The translations under genes were made by a program, and so were the position numbers. From CAYRTV01 sp964505785 (GTDB lineage: Bacteria > Acidobacteriota > Aminicenantia > Aminicenantales > Aminicenantaceae): a DNA stretch of 64,000 nt. Positions 17,745-26,873 of this stretch are shown here, in pieces (positions within the stretch are counted from its first letter, which is position 1; the number at the start of each line of letters is the position of its first letter). Below the pieces are notes generated by a model that did not search any database, was not told where the DNA came from, and saw only the letters and a program-made list of their open reading frames with translations. Location of the stretch: contig CAZDJZ010000003.1 of the NCBI GenBank assembly GCA_964505785.1, positions 62,001 to 126,000 on the forward strand, in the 5' to 3' direction.

Positions 17745-18590
17745 TTATCCCCAGCCTAATTTTTCATGAAGAAGATCAAAGTAGTTCCGTTTAGGCGACG
17801 AAATTAAAGACAGGGCATAATCACTTATCCGGATCATCACCTCATCATTTTTGTGCATTTGATTTCCTCTTTGGCCGTCCAATGTTAAGAAAGTCTTCTC
17901 GCCTTCGGTTTTAACCTTAATCCGGATTTCAGAATCCGATGAAATGACCATCGGACGAAAAGTCAAGGTATGGGGACATATTGGAGCAAATATAACAGCA
18001 GGTATATTGGGTTGAATAATCGGACCTCCCGCTGACAAGGAATACGCTGTAGAACCGGTGGGAGTGGAAACAATAATTCCATCCAGGCGGGGGATTGCGA
18101 TTTTTTTATTATTGATATATATCTCGCAGCGAATCATACGGGCCAAGGCGCCTTTGTTGATGACAATATCATTTAAGCATAAAAATATATCATCTCCATA
18201 GTAGACATCCAGCATCCGGCGGATACTGATAATTTTTTGGTTTCCTTCAAAATAGGCATCCAGAGTTATGAACATTTCATCTACCGGCACTTCGGTTAAA
18301 AAACCCAGTCGCCCCAGATTAACTCCCATCACAGGAATGGCACGCCTGGCAGCCAAATGAGCGATGCTTAACAAAGTTCCGTCTCCTCCCAGAACAATGA
18401 CCAAGTCTGATTCTCTTGGCACCCTCTCCCTGGGAATGCCGTTCTGACTTCCAATTTTTTCTGCAGCCACTTCCTCAAGGATACAATCAACTCCTTTTTT
18501 CTGAAGATAAGATATTAAATCTTTAAGAACCTGAACCACATTCGCCGCATGAGGTTTAATAACAATTCCCGCACGATAGAGTTTATTCAT
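17745..18590 (-). CDS. nadK: NAD kinase
   Basis: 281 residues. LVIVLGGDGTLLSIAH (about 65-80) is the nucleotide-binding GGDGT motif with its catalytic Asp, and VSTPTGSTAYSLSAGGPI (about 163-180) is the second family signature; NDIVIN lies between. It phosphorylates NAD to NADP. The ATG lies inside the end of tlyA (8-nt overlap), a common tlyA-nadK pairing. It is the last gene of the long minus-strand run. Confidence 0.95.
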   Translation of the reverse strand: MNKLYRAGIVIKPHAANVVQVLKDLISYLQKKGVDCILEEVAAEKIGSQNGIPRERVPRESDLVIVLGGDGTLLSIAHLAARRAIPVMGVNLGRLGFLTEVPVDEMFITLDAYFEGNQKIISIRRMLDVYYGDDIFLCLNDIVINKGALARMIRCEIYINNKKIAIPRLDGIIVSTPTGSTAYSLSAGGPIIQPNIPAVIFAPICPHTLTFRPMVISSDSEIRIKVKTEGEKTFLTLDGQRGNQMHKNDEVMIRISDYALSLISSPKRNYFDLLHEKLGWG

Positions 18591-19371
18591 GCTTCACCGC
18601 CTCCTTTATCATGGTTTTCATCCGCGGGGTATCCCAACCCTCCCGGGAACGGATCCATAACGCAAAAAATTCGCGGTTGCCTTTTTGGCCTGGCGTAGAT
18701 GATTTCAATAGACCTTTTAAGGTGAACCCTGCCTTTGCAGCGCCCCGGTTAACACGGTAAAGAATGTCTTCTTGAACAGCCTGGTCCCGAATAACCCCTT
18801 TTTTCCCGACACGTCCCTTGCCGGCCTCAAATTGAGGCTTAATCAAGGCCAACACCCACTTCCCCGACAAAAAAGTTTTCACAGCCGGCAAAACCTTCAG
18901 CAGGGAAATAAAAGACAAGTCCATAACCACCATCTCCGGCATGTCTTCAAAATCTTCAGGACCTAAATAGCGTGCATTTTTTTCTACTAAACAAATTCGG
19001 GGATCTTGTCTGAGGTTCCAGTCCAGCTGGCGGGTATCCACATCAACAGCATAAACCCGGCGGGCTCCCCGTTTCAACAAGCAGTCACTGAAGCCTCCGG
19101 TGGACGCGCCCAAATCCGCCGCCACCCGGCCGGCTACATCCAATTGAAACTTTTCCAGGGCTTCTTCCAGCTTCAATCCGCCCCTTCCGACAAAAGGCAA
19201 AGTTTCCTTAATTGCAAGAGAGGCTTCTTGATACAGCATCTGTCCGGGCTTTTCAACCCTAATTCCATTTTCCATCACCAGACCGGCCATAATCAAAGCC
19301 TGTGCTTTTCGCCTGCTTTCAGCCAGCCCCCTTTGGACTAATAATTTATCCGCCCTCTCTTTCTGCGCCAT
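18583..19371 (-). CDS. tlyA: TlyA-family rRNA 2'-O-methyltransferase (hemolysin-like)
   Basis: 262 residues: an S4 RNA-binding domain (about 4-62, RADKLLVQRGLAESRRKAQ) and an FtsJ/RrmJ-type methyltransferase domain with the SAM loop DLGASTGGFSDCL (about 87-99), VYAVDVD and the catalytic-type KPQFEAGKG. Characterised TlyA proteins methylate ribose positions of rRNA; the hemolysin name is historical. It lies 9 nt after dxs and overlaps nadK, so it is part of the same transcript. Confidence 0.9.
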   Translation of the reverse strand: MAQKERADKLLVQRGLAESRRKAQALIMAGLVMENGIRVEKPGQMLYQEASLAIKETLPFVGRGGLKLEEALEKFQLDVAGRVAADLGASTGGFSDCLLKRGARRVYAVDVDTRQLDWNLRQDPRICLVEKNARYLGPEDFEDMPEMVVMDLSFISLLKVLPAVKTFLSGKWVLALIKPQFEAGKGRVGKKGVIRDQAVQEDILYRVNRGAAKAGFTLKGLLKSSTPGQKGNREFFALWIRSREGWDTPRMKTMIKEAVKHE

Positions 19372-19380
19372 GTGTTCTCA

Positions 19381-21273
19381 TTAATCCGATATCTTTTGAT
19401 AAAATTCCCGGATCTGTTCCGCCACTCCGGACGGATCCAACCGGTACATCGATTTTATCTGATCCACTTTTCCCACCGGATATATTTCCACAGGCAATCC
19501 GATACGCAAGAAGCGGACATCTTGACGGCCGTTCCGGTCCAAAAGCTCCCGCACAGCACTTCCGAAACCTCCCGCGATCACACCTTCTTCCGCAGTGATG
19601 ACCGTTCCCCCTGCGGGAACATAATCCAGGATGAATTCTTCATCCAGCGGCCGGACAAACCGCGCATTCACTACGGCAAGCCGGATCCCGTCCTTTTCCA
19701 GACTTTCGGCCGCTTCCATACAAGGATAAACCATGCTTCCATATGCCAGCAGCAGGCCATTCCCTTCCTTAAGCAACTCGCTTTTCCCGGGAGAAATGAA
19801 TTGGAAATCTTTATCCAAAGGACGGCCGGTAGCCTTGCCTTTAGGAAAACGCACCGCAGCCGGATGGCCGTATTCAAAGGCGGAACCAATCAAATGCTGA
19901 AGCTCATTTTCATCTTTTGGGGCCATAACAACAAAATTGGGCAGATGACGAAGATATACGATGTCATTAATGCCCTGATGCGTGGGGCCGTCGTCAGGGA
20001 CGATTCCGGCCCGGTCCAAAGCAAAAACCACAGGAATATCCATAAGAGAAATATCATGGTAGAGCTGATCATACGCCCGCTGAAGAAAAGTCGAATAAAT
20101 GGCTACGACCGGCTGAAATCCTTCCAGAGCCAGAGCCCCGGCAAAATTCACCGCATGCTGTTCGGCAATACCGACATCAAAAAACCTGTCTGGAAAACGC
20201 TTATGGAAAGATTCCAATCCAGTTCCTTCCGGCATCGCCGCCGTAATTGCTAATATTTTATCATTTTTTTCAGCCAGCTTTTCAACCATCCTGCCGAAAA
20301 CAGCGGAGTAGGATGGACGGGAATTCACTGTTTTGATTTTCCCGGTTTTTATTTCAAAAGGTTTGGCACTGTGAAAACGCGAGGGATTATTTTCGGCATG
20401 GATATACCCTTTGCCTTTTTTGGTGACACAGAGAACCAAGACCGGTCCATCATAATTTTTAGCCTCATTGAAGACTTCTATCAATGACCCCAAACTATGA
20501 CCTTGAACGGGTCCAATATAACGTATCCCCAATTCTTCAAACACCAGCCCGGGAAAAAAAGTTTTCTTGACTGCATCTTCAATGGCGCGTCCGGCTTTGA
20601 TCAAAGGCCATCCGATCACCGGAATTGATTTCAAAAATGTTTTGGCATGATCCTTCAGTCGCAAGTAATGCTGCCCGGATGCCAAATAAGTCAAATACTT
20701 TGACAACGCTCCCACATTCGGTGAAATGGACATCTCATTATAATTCAGGACAATGATCATCCTTTTCCGGAGATGACCAATCTGGTTTAAAGCTTCCCAT
20801 GCCATCCCTCCGGTCAAACCTCCATCGCCGACAACTGCAATAATGTTATGCTTTTCTTTTTTCTTATCTCTGGCAACCGCCATCCCCATGGCTGCAGAAA
20901 GAGCCGTGGAGGCATGTCCGGTGTTGAAAACGTCGTGACTGCTTTCTTCCCTGCATGGAAATCCGCACAGTCCTTTCATCTGGCGGAGGTTTCGGAAATT
21001 CTCCCGCCGGCCGGTTATAATTTTATGGGTATAGCATTGATGACCGACATCCCAGATGATTTTATCCCGGGGAGAATCAAAAACATAATCCATAGCCAGC
21101 GTCAATTCCACCACACCAAGATTAGAGGAAAGGTGGCCTCCGGTCTGGGACACTACGGAAATAATTTCTCTTCTGATCTCTGTGGATAAATAGGCCAATT
21201 CTTTTATGGACAGCTTCTTTAACTCCTCCGGGCTGTTAACCCGGTCTAATAGATTTTCCTTTTTCATCTTCAT
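19381..21273 (-). CDS. dxs: 1-deoxy-D-xylulose-5-phosphate synthase
   Basis: 630 residues, full length. The thiamine diphosphate-binding motif is VGDGGLTGGMAWEALNQIG (about 150-168) followed by NYNEMSISPNVGAL. The pyrimidine domain starts near 320 with AITAAMPEGTGL and DRAGIVPDDGPTHQG, and a transketolase C-terminal domain ends the protein. It condenses pyruvate and glyceraldehyde-3-phosphate, the first step of the MEP isoprenoid route. Its ATG overlaps the ispA stop as ATGA, so the isoprenoid pair is translationally coupled. Confidence 0.96.
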   Translation of the reverse strand: MKMKKENLLDRVNSPEELKKLSIKELAYLSTEIRREIISVVSQTGGHLSSNLGVVELTLAMDYVFDSPRDKIIWDVGHQCYTHKIITGRRENFRNLRQMKGLCGFPCREESSHDVFNTGHASTALSAAMGMAVARDKKKEKHNIIAVVGDGGLTGGMAWEALNQIGHLRKRMIIVLNYNEMSISPNVGALSKYLTYLASGQHYLRLKDHAKTFLKSIPVIGWPLIKAGRAIEDAVKKTFFPGLVFEELGIRYIGPVQGHSLGSLIEVFNEAKNYDGPVLVLCVTKKGKGYIHAENNPSRFHSAKPFEIKTGKIKTVNSRPSYSAVFGRMVEKLAEKNDKILAITAAMPEGTGLESFHKRFPDRFFDVGIAEQHAVNFAGALALEGFQPVVAIYSTFLQRAYDQLYHDISLMDIPVVFALDRAGIVPDDGPTHQGINDIVYLRHLPNFVVMAPKDENELQHLIGSAFEYGHPAAVRFPKGKATGRPLDKDFQFISPGKSELLKEGNGLLLAYGSMVYPCMEAAESLEKDGIRLAVVNARFVRPLDEEFILDYVPAGGTVITAEEGVIAGGFGSAVRELLDRNGRQDVRFLRIGLPVEIYPVGKVDQIKSMYRLDPSGVAEQIREFYQKISD

Positions 21274-22130
21274 CTCACTTCCAAAAGCTTCAAAGCCAAA
21301 TACCGCAAAGCGTGGGTGTCTTGGGATAATGTTTCCAATTCTTTTACCGCCGTGAATATATGCCGGCTCAGTCTTTTTCTCGCCGGAGCTGAACCTTCAA
21401 GGGACACGGTATTCGATCCGGACTGTGAATCCTGCTGCGAATCCAGGATATCATCCCGGATCTGAAAGGCCAATCCAATATTGCGGGCAAAAACGGTCAG
21501 GGTTTTCATCTCATCCTCGGTCGCCCCACCCAACCAGGCTCCGGCTCTAACCGCCACAATAATTAAGGCTCCGGTTTTTTTCAAAACCAGATGGTAATAT
21601 TCTTTTTCCGTGAGCTTTTTGTTTTGCGCCGAGAGATCCAGAACCTGACCTTCGATCATGCCCCCTGCCCCGGCCGCCCGGCTTATTTCTTCCATTGCCC
21701 GAAGCCTTCTTGTTGAAAATTCTTCTTCTGTTAAAGGGCCTTTCAATATTGCCCGGGACATGATTTCAAAGGCCAAGGTTAAAAGCGAGTCTCCGCACAA
21801 TATGGCTATAGCCTCCCCGAATGCTTTATGGCAGGAAGGCTTGCCCCGGCGAAAATCATCGTCGTCCATGGCCGGGAGATCGTCATGAATAAGAGAATAA
21901 TTATGGATTAATTCCAGTGCGCAGGCAAAGGGAAGCGACTCTTCCTCTCTGCAGCCAAATAATTCCCCCGTTGTAATTAACAGCAGCGGTCTGAAACGTT
22001 TTCCTCCTGACATCACGGAATATTTCATCGGGCGTCCGATTTCGGAAGAAACCGCCTCTAAAATAGACTTCAGCTCATGATCCACAGAAGCCTTTATCTG
22101 ATCAAGCTTATCTTCGATTCCCATAGCCAT
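21270..22130 (-). CDS. ispA: Geranyl/farnesyl diphosphate synthase
   Basis: 286 residues. The first aspartate-rich motif lies in HDDLPAMDDDDFRRGKP and the second in QIRDDILD; GGKRFRPLL and KKTGALI are the other family landmarks. Two residues between the Asp pairs of the first motif are the insertion typical of bacterial farnesyl diphosphate synthases. It makes C15 (perhaps C20) prenyl diphosphates for undecaprenyl-phosphate and quinones. The start at 22130 gives a TGATG junction with xseB. Chain length cannot be read with certainty. Confidence 0.92.
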   Translation of the reverse strand: MAMGIEDKLDQIKASVDHELKSILEAVSSEIGRPMKYSVMSGGKRFRPLLLITTGELFGCREEESLPFACALELIHNYSLIHDDLPAMDDDDFRRGKPSCHKAFGEAIAILCGDSLLTLAFEIMSRAILKGPLTEEEFSTRRLRAMEEISRAAGAGGMIEGQVLDLSAQNKKLTEKEYYHLVLKKTGALIIVAVRAGAWLGGATEDEMKTLTVFARNIGLAFQIRDDILDSQQDSQSGSNTVSLEGSAPARKRLSRHIFTAVKELETLSQDTHALRYLALKLLEVR

Positions 22131-22426
22131 CAAAACGGCAGCGGTTCATTTCCGGTTCCCGGTTCTTCCTCTTCTGTATCCGGGGCCTTTTCCTTATTTT
22201 GGGATTCAACGGAAAAAGCCTCCGCCTTGACTTCACCGGATTCATCCTTCAGAAGAATTTCGATCTTTTTTTCCGCCTTCTCCAATTCATTTCTCAAATA
22301 TTTCGCCAGTTTGATTCCCCGTTCGAATAAATCCAAGGATTCATTCAAAGTCATTCGGCCTTCTTCCAACTTATCCACAGTCGCTTCTAATTCTTCAAGC
22401 GCTTTTTCAAAATTTAGTTCACTCAT
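22130..22426 (-). CDS. xseB: Exodeoxyribonuclease VII small subunit
   Basis: 98 residues from ATG 22426, which has AGGAG 6 nt upstream; the open frame runs further back into xseA and is not used. Residues 1-62 are the usual XseB helical hairpin (NFEKALEELEATVDKLEEG, LNESLDLFERGIKL). A Glu/Pro-rich tail of about 30 residues (EEEEPGTGNEP) is added, making it a little longer than most XseB (about 75-80). It binds XseA to form the single-strand exonuclease. Its start lies within the xseA end, an 8-nt overlap. Confidence 0.92.
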   Translation of the reverse strand: MSELNFEKALEELEATVDKLEEGRMTLNESLDLFERGIKLAKYLRNELEKAEKKIEILLKDESGEVKAEAFSVESQNKEKAPDTEEEEPGTGNEPLPF

Positions 22427-23768
22427 TCCTCGCTCCTTTCCGAGTGCCGGAATCCTGAAGAACAGATTTTTTCTTATCAACTGTTTTCACCAGGCAGCGA
22501 AACTCACCGCGATAAAATGTGATCCTCATGTCTTGGCCGGATTCCACTCCTTCAATATCCAAAACAGGAGTGAATCCGTCTTCTCTCCAGCACAACGTAT
22601 ATCCTTTTTTCAATATATTCAAGGGGCTTAAAGTATGAAGCTGTGCTGCCAGGTTTTCCCAGCGGCCTTTCCAGGATTCCATTTTTTGCACGAAAACCCG
22701 GATGATTTTTTCTTCTAATAAACGGGCGCGCGAGCGGTTTTCAGCTAATATCCTCTGTTGATTCCTGAGATTGTCTATGGATCTTAATTCCAGCTCATCC
22801 ACTTTTTGGGCCAGGTGAAGCAGCTTCATTTTGAAATTTTGAAAAGCCTGATGCTGAATCAGATGAGCCACCTGGTGTTTTCGCTCCCGGACAAAATACT
22901 GAAAATGATGTGTCATTCTGTTCTCAAGATTTTCAATACGGTCAACAAAAGATTGTTCTTTTTCAATCAAGATTTCCGCGGCTCCGGATGGGGTAGAGGC
23001 ACGAAGATCAGCCACAAAATCAGAAATAGTAAAATCTATCTCATGTCCAACCGCTGAAATAACTGGAATCCGGGACCGATAAATCGCCCGGGCCACTTTC
23101 TCTTCATTGAACGCCCATAAATCTTCCATCGATCCCCCGCCGCGACCAACCACAATCACATCGATATCAGGAAGAGTGCTGAAATAATCCAGCCCGGCCA
23201 CAATTTCATCCACAGCGCCTTCTCCCTGCACCCTGGCCGGATAGATCAAAATATGGAGACGCCCGAAACGTCTTTCCAGAGTCTGAAGAATATCAACAAC
23301 CGCTGCACCGCTGGGCGAAGTCACAATCCCGATTTTATGCGGAAATATTGGAATTTTTTGCTTCTTTTCTGGAGAAAACAATCCTTCCTTTTCCAATTTT
23401 TCCTTTAACTGCTCAAATGCCAATTGCAGGGAGCCTTTTCCTTTCGGCTCAATCCTGTCCGCCTGCAGCTGGTATTGACCCCTGGGTGCATATACATTGA
23501 TGCGTCCGTAACAAACAACCTGCAATCCATCTTCCACTTTAAATGGGATTTTTGAAGCACTTGACCGCCACATCACAATTCCCAGCTGACTTTCTTTGTC
23601 CTTTAGATTGAAATACAAGTGGCCGGAATGAGCCCTTGTGAAGTTGGAAACCTCTCCCTCTACCCATAGAGAAGGAAACGTGTCCTCCAAAATATTTTTG
23701 ATCTTCCTGGTTATTTCAGAAACAGAATATATCTTTTTTTCTTCGGGTGTGATTTTATCCGCCACCAT
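22419..23768 (-). CDS. xseA: Exodeoxyribonuclease VII large subunit
   Basis: 449 residues from ATG 23768 (GTG 23765 is equally possible; GAGGA lies just upstream). An OB-fold domain (about 10-110, SLWVEGEVSNFTRAHSGHLYF) precedes the catalytic domain with IGIVTSPSGAAVVDI, the Gly-rich VVGRGGGSMEDLWAFN and SAVGHEIDFTISDFVADLRASTPS split by short gaps, and a C-terminal coiled-coil that binds XseB. It degrades single-stranded DNA to oligonucleotides. Its start overlaps the end of ymdB by 14 nt. Confidence 0.95.
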   Translation of the reverse strand: MVADKITPEEKKIYSVSEITRKIKNILEDTFPSLWVEGEVSNFTRAHSGHLYFNLKDKESQLGIVMWRSSASKIPFKVEDGLQVVCYGRINVYAPRGQYQLQADRIEPKGKGSLQLAFEQLKEKLEKEGLFSPEKKQKIPIFPHKIGIVTSPSGAAVVDILQTLERRFGRLHILIYPARVQGEGAVDEIVAGLDYFSTLPDIDVIVVGRGGGSMEDLWAFNEEKVARAIYRSRIPVISAVGHEIDFTISDFVADLRASTPSGAAEILIEKEQSFVDRIENLENRMTHHFQYFVRERKHQVAHLIQHQAFQNFKMKLLHLAQKVDELELRSIDNLRNQQRILAENRSRARLLEEKIIRVFVQKMESWKGRWENLAAQLHTLSPLNILKKGYTLCWREDGFTPVLDIEGVESGQDMRITFYRGEFRCLVKTVDKKKSVLQDSGTRKGARNE

Positions 23769-24558
23769 TTTCCTCGAAAATTTTAATTCTCTCAAAATGC
23801 AGAGTCCTGCCGGTTAAGGAATCCACTTCTCCATAAACTGCAGACAGCACAAATCCATTCTTTGAAGGTTCGAATTTCTGCGGCCGGGCCGTTAAAAAGC
23901 GGTCAATGGCCGGGCGGCGGCGGATTCCAATGACCGAATTATATCCGCCGACCATTCCGACGTCAGTGATATATCCGGTTCCTTTGGGCAAAATCCTCTC
24001 ATCGGCAGTCGGGACATGAGTATGCGTACCCAGGACCATGGATACCTTCCCATCCAAAAACCACCCCATCGCCTGCTTTTCCGAAGTGGCTTCTGCATGG
24101 AAGTCCACAAGAATGACCGGGGTGTCTTCCCGTAATGTTTCAATTCTCTCTTGCGCCGCTTTAAAGGGGCAATCCACCGGCTCCATGAAAACCCTGCCCT
24201 GCAGGTTTAAAAAAGCCGCCTTGGCACCGTTTTCATGATTGAGTATCACAGCCCCCCGCCCCGGGCAGGGTTGAGGATAATTATCCGGACGAATCACGCG
24301 GGTTTCGACATCAAGATACTCCAAGGCATCTCTTTTATCCCAGATGTGATTTCCTGAAGTTAATAAGTCGACATGATCAAGCAGTTCCCTGCCGGTTTTT
24401 TCTGTCAGCCCGATTCCTCCGGCCGCATTCTCCCCGTTGGCAATGATAAAATCCGGATTATACTTCTTTTTTAATTCCGGCAGATGTCTTTTGACCCCCC
24501 GCCGCCCCGGCCTTCCAATAACATCGCCAAGAAACAAGAAGCTGATTCTATCTTGCAT
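23755..24558 (-). CDS. YmdB-family metallophosphoesterase
   Basis: 267 residues of the TIGR00282/YmdB family. LFLGDVIGRPGRRG (about 8-21), IANGENAAGG, TSGNHIWDKRD and VDFHAEATSEK then GTHTHVPTAD give the Asp/Glu/Asn/His dimetal site in order. B. subtilis YmdB hydrolyses 2',3'-cyclic nucleotides and influences biofilm decisions. It is often next to the RNase Y gene, as here, where it overlaps rny by 11 nt. This supports a shared role in RNA turnover, which is inference. Confidence 0.9.
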   Translation of the reverse strand: MQDRISFLFLGDVIGRPGRRGVKRHLPELKKKYNPDFIIANGENAAGGIGLTEKTGRELLDHVDLLTSGNHIWDKRDALEYLDVETRVIRPDNYPQPCPGRGAVILNHENGAKAAFLNLQGRVFMEPVDCPFKAAQERIETLREDTPVILVDFHAEATSEKQAMGWFLDGKVSMVLGTHTHVPTADERILPKGTGYITDVGMVGGYNSVIGIRRRPAIDRFLTARPQKFEPSKNGFVLSAVYGEVDSLTGRTLHFERIKIFEENGGG

Positions 24559-26110
24559 ATTCCACAGCTCTCATTTCGCGGATAACGGTGACTTTGATTT
24601 GTCCCGGGTAATCCAATTCATTTTTAATGGTTTTGGCTAAGTCCTTCGCGGCAATAGAGGCCTGATCATCTGAAATCTTTTGGCTTTCCACGATAATGCG
24701 GATCTCCCTTCCGGCCTGTAAAGCAAACGCTTTTGCCACGCCGTCATAAGAATTGGCGATATCCTCGAGCTTTTCCAGACGCTTAATATATGTTTCCAAT
24801 AATTCCCGTCTGGCTCCCGGCCTGGCGGCAGACAAAGTATCGGCGGCCTGAACCAGGACGGCTTCGACAGAAGGAAAGTCAATATCACGGTGATGCGAGG
24901 CAATCGCCTGGCAAACAGCTTCCGACTCTCCATATTTCTTTGACATGGAAACACTTAATTCAGTATGTGTCCCTTCCACTTCCCTGTCGACAGCTTTCCC
25001 CACATCATGGAGCAACCCGGCCCTCAGCGCGACTCTTTCGTCGGCGCCCAGTTCCCTGGCCATCAGCGCGGAAAGGTAAGCCACTTCTTTGGAATGCTGC
25101 AGCACATTCTGTCCGTAGCTGGTCCGGTATTTTAATTTCCCCATTAACTTAATCAATTCAGGGTGAAGATCTTGAATACGCAGCTCCAATGCCACAGTCT
25201 CACCTTCTTCCTTTATTTTGGCATCCAGTTCCTCTTTGACATTCGCGACAACCTCTTCAATCCGGGCAGGATGAATGCGGCCGTCAACCACTAATTTCTC
25301 AATCGCCAGTCTCGCCGTCTCTCGCCGGATAGGATCAAAGCTCGATAAGATGACAGCCTCAGGCGTATCATCAACAATGATATCCACGCCTGTCGCCAGT
25401 TCCAATGCCCGGATATTGCGGCCCTCGCGGCCGATAATCCGGCCTTTCATATCATCCGACGGCAAATCAACAACGGCAACCGTTGTTTCCACCACATGTT
25501 CAGCGGCTGACCGCTGAATGGCCTGGCTGATGATATCCCGTGCAATCTGCTGGCTTTTCTCTTTCGTTTCTTCCTCGATCTTTCTGACAGTCTGAACGGA
25601 TTCAAGCTTAGCTTCCTCTTCGATTCTTCTCTGCAATTCTCTCTTGGCTTCTTCTTGAGTCAATTGAGCAACACGTTCCAACTCATTCAGGATTTCCTGA
25701 ATTTTTTTTCCATATTCACTCTCTTTGTCTTTCAGTTCTCTTTCTTTCGTGTATATCCTTTGCTCTTTATTGGATATATCCCTTTCTTTTCTTTCCAAAT
25801 TTCGCAATTTCCGTTCCAGGTTTTCTTCTTTCTGCAACAGCCGCCGTTCCATCTCACTGAACTTTTTCCGTTGGCTGCGGGTTTGCTTTTCAAAATCCTG
25901 TTTTAGGTTAATGAATTTTTCTTTTGCTTCAAGAGATGCTTCCCGCTCGATATTCCCGGCTTCTTCCTTAGCTTTATCAATGATGTCCTTGGCTTCCTGC
26001 CTGGCGGTTAAAATGGTCTTGGCTCCCGATCTGTTCTTAATGAGAACAAAAACAAGAAATCCGCACAGCAGAGCAAGGCCGACTACAGCTATTATTAAAA
26101 TTTGGTTCAC
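24548..26110 (-). CDS. rny: Ribonuclease Y
   Basis: 520 residues from a GTG at 26110, chosen because GGAGG lies 8 nt before it; a GTG at 26119 overlaps that site. An N-terminal membrane anchor (about 3-25) is followed by a long coiled coil (about 30-200), a KH domain with MKGRIIGREGRNIRALE, and an HD domain with LLHDVGKAVD and the later SHHRDI. RNase Y is the membrane-bound endonuclease that begins mRNA decay in many bacteria lacking RNase E. It leads rny-ymdB-xseAB after a 165-nt gap from zapA. Confidence 0.96.
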   Translation of the reverse strand: MNQILIIAVVGLALLCGFLVFVLIKNRSGAKTILTARQEAKDIIDKAKEEAGNIEREASLEAKEKFINLKQDFEKQTRSQRKKFSEMERRLLQKEENLERKLRNLERKERDISNKEQRIYTKERELKDKESEYGKKIQEILNELERVAQLTQEEAKRELQRRIEEEAKLESVQTVRKIEEETKEKSQQIARDIISQAIQRSAAEHVVETTVAVVDLPSDDMKGRIIGREGRNIRALELATGVDIIVDDTPEAVILSSFDPIRRETARLAIEKLVVDGRIHPARIEEVVANVKEELDAKIKEEGETVALELRIQDLHPELIKLMGKLKYRTSYGQNVLQHSKEVAYLSALMARELGADERVALRAGLLHDVGKAVDREVEGTHTELSVSMSKKYGESEAVCQAIASHHRDIDFPSVEAVLVQAADTLSAARPGARRELLETYIKRLEKLEDIANSYDGVAKAFALQAGREIRIIVESQKISDDQASIAAKDLAKTIKNELDYPGQIKVTVIREMRAVEYAR

Positions 26111-26275
26111 TTTGACCACCTCCTGCTCGGGTCGTCAAAGGAGATGAAAGTTAGGAGATCGGATTACATTCTTTCGTAATGAGATTTGAGCCGGAATAAC
26201 CCTGTTCGCTTTTTTTTCCTTTTGTTCATATTAACATTCTCATTTATAATATGTTCAATCTTCCTTGTTATGGTT

Positions 26276-26605
26276 TTATTTAGCTTCTTGCCCCATGACT
26301 TTGAGAATATCTTCATTTTTGAAAAAATGATCCTCCAAACTTTCTATTTCATTCTCCATGTGCCCGATAACTTCATTTAATTTATCTAACTTCTTTTGAC
26401 AAAGAAAAAATTCGTCCGCAACATTTAATGCGGCTAAAACCGCGATTTTAACGACATCCGCGGATTTGGACTTAACAGCCACCTCACGCATTTTTTGATC
26501 TATATAGGATGTGAGATGGTTTATATATTTTTCATCTTCCTCTCCTTTTACGCGGATCCTGAATTTTCGATCAAAAATCTCAATTTCAACTATTTTATCA
26601 ATCAT
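26276..26605 (-). CDS. zapA: Cell division protein ZapA
   Basis: 109 residues. The N-terminal beta-rich part (VEIEIFDRKFRIRVKGEED) and LTSYIDQKMREVA are the ZapA head domain, followed by VKIAVLAALNVADE and a C-terminal coiled coil. ZapA bundles FtsZ filaments at the division site. Its ATG overlaps the stop of the upstream coiled-coil gene as ATGA. Position after pheT and next to a ZapB-like partner is common in Deltaproteobacteria and relatives. Confidence 0.9.
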   Translation of the reverse strand: MIDKIVEIEIFDRKFRIRVKGEEDEKYINHLTSYIDQKMREVAVKSKSADVVKIAVLAALNVADEFFLCQKKLDKLNEVIGHMENEIESLEDHFFKNEDILKVMGQEAK

Positions 26606-26862
26606 ATTCCCATCTGATCTATCTGACTAATGATTTGTTCTATTTTTTCCTTCAGGTCTTCCCGTTCGCTTTCCAGTTTTTGAACATCCAGACTCAACTC
26701 ATCGGCCTTTCCAGCTTGCTCCTCGAGCTTTTTATTGGATTCTTTCAATTCTTCAACCTTTTTTTTCAGCTTCTCGTTTTCTCCGGCAAGCCGATTGATA
26801 TAATCAACAACCTTAGCGATTTTCCCTTCCAAAATTTTAATTCTTTCTAATTCACTTGTCAA
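26602..26862 (-). CDS. Small coiled-coil protein, ZapB-like
   Basis: 86 residues, nearly all one coiled coil with Leu/Ile heptads (ILEGKIAKVVDYINRL, LKKKVEELKE, LEQIISQIDQM-like segments). It starts at a TTG preceded by a strong GGAGGGGGAG. ZapB is a short antiparallel coiled coil that binds ZapA at the Z-ring; the direct overlap with zapA supports that assignment, although coiled coils have little sequence signature. A structural or unrelated coiled-coil role is the alternative. Confidence 0.65.
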   Translation of the reverse strand: MTSELERIKILEGKIAKVVDYINRLAGENEKLKKKVEELKESNKKLEEQAGKADELSLDVQKLESEREDLKEKIEQIISQIDQMGI

Positions 26863-26873
26863 TCTCCCCCTCC

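Noticed and set aside
26111..26275. 6S RNA between zapA and rny
   Set aside because: The position fits the proteobacterial pattern, but I cannot draw the long closing stem and central bubble, and the gap is shorter than usual 6S RNA. Kept only as an open question.
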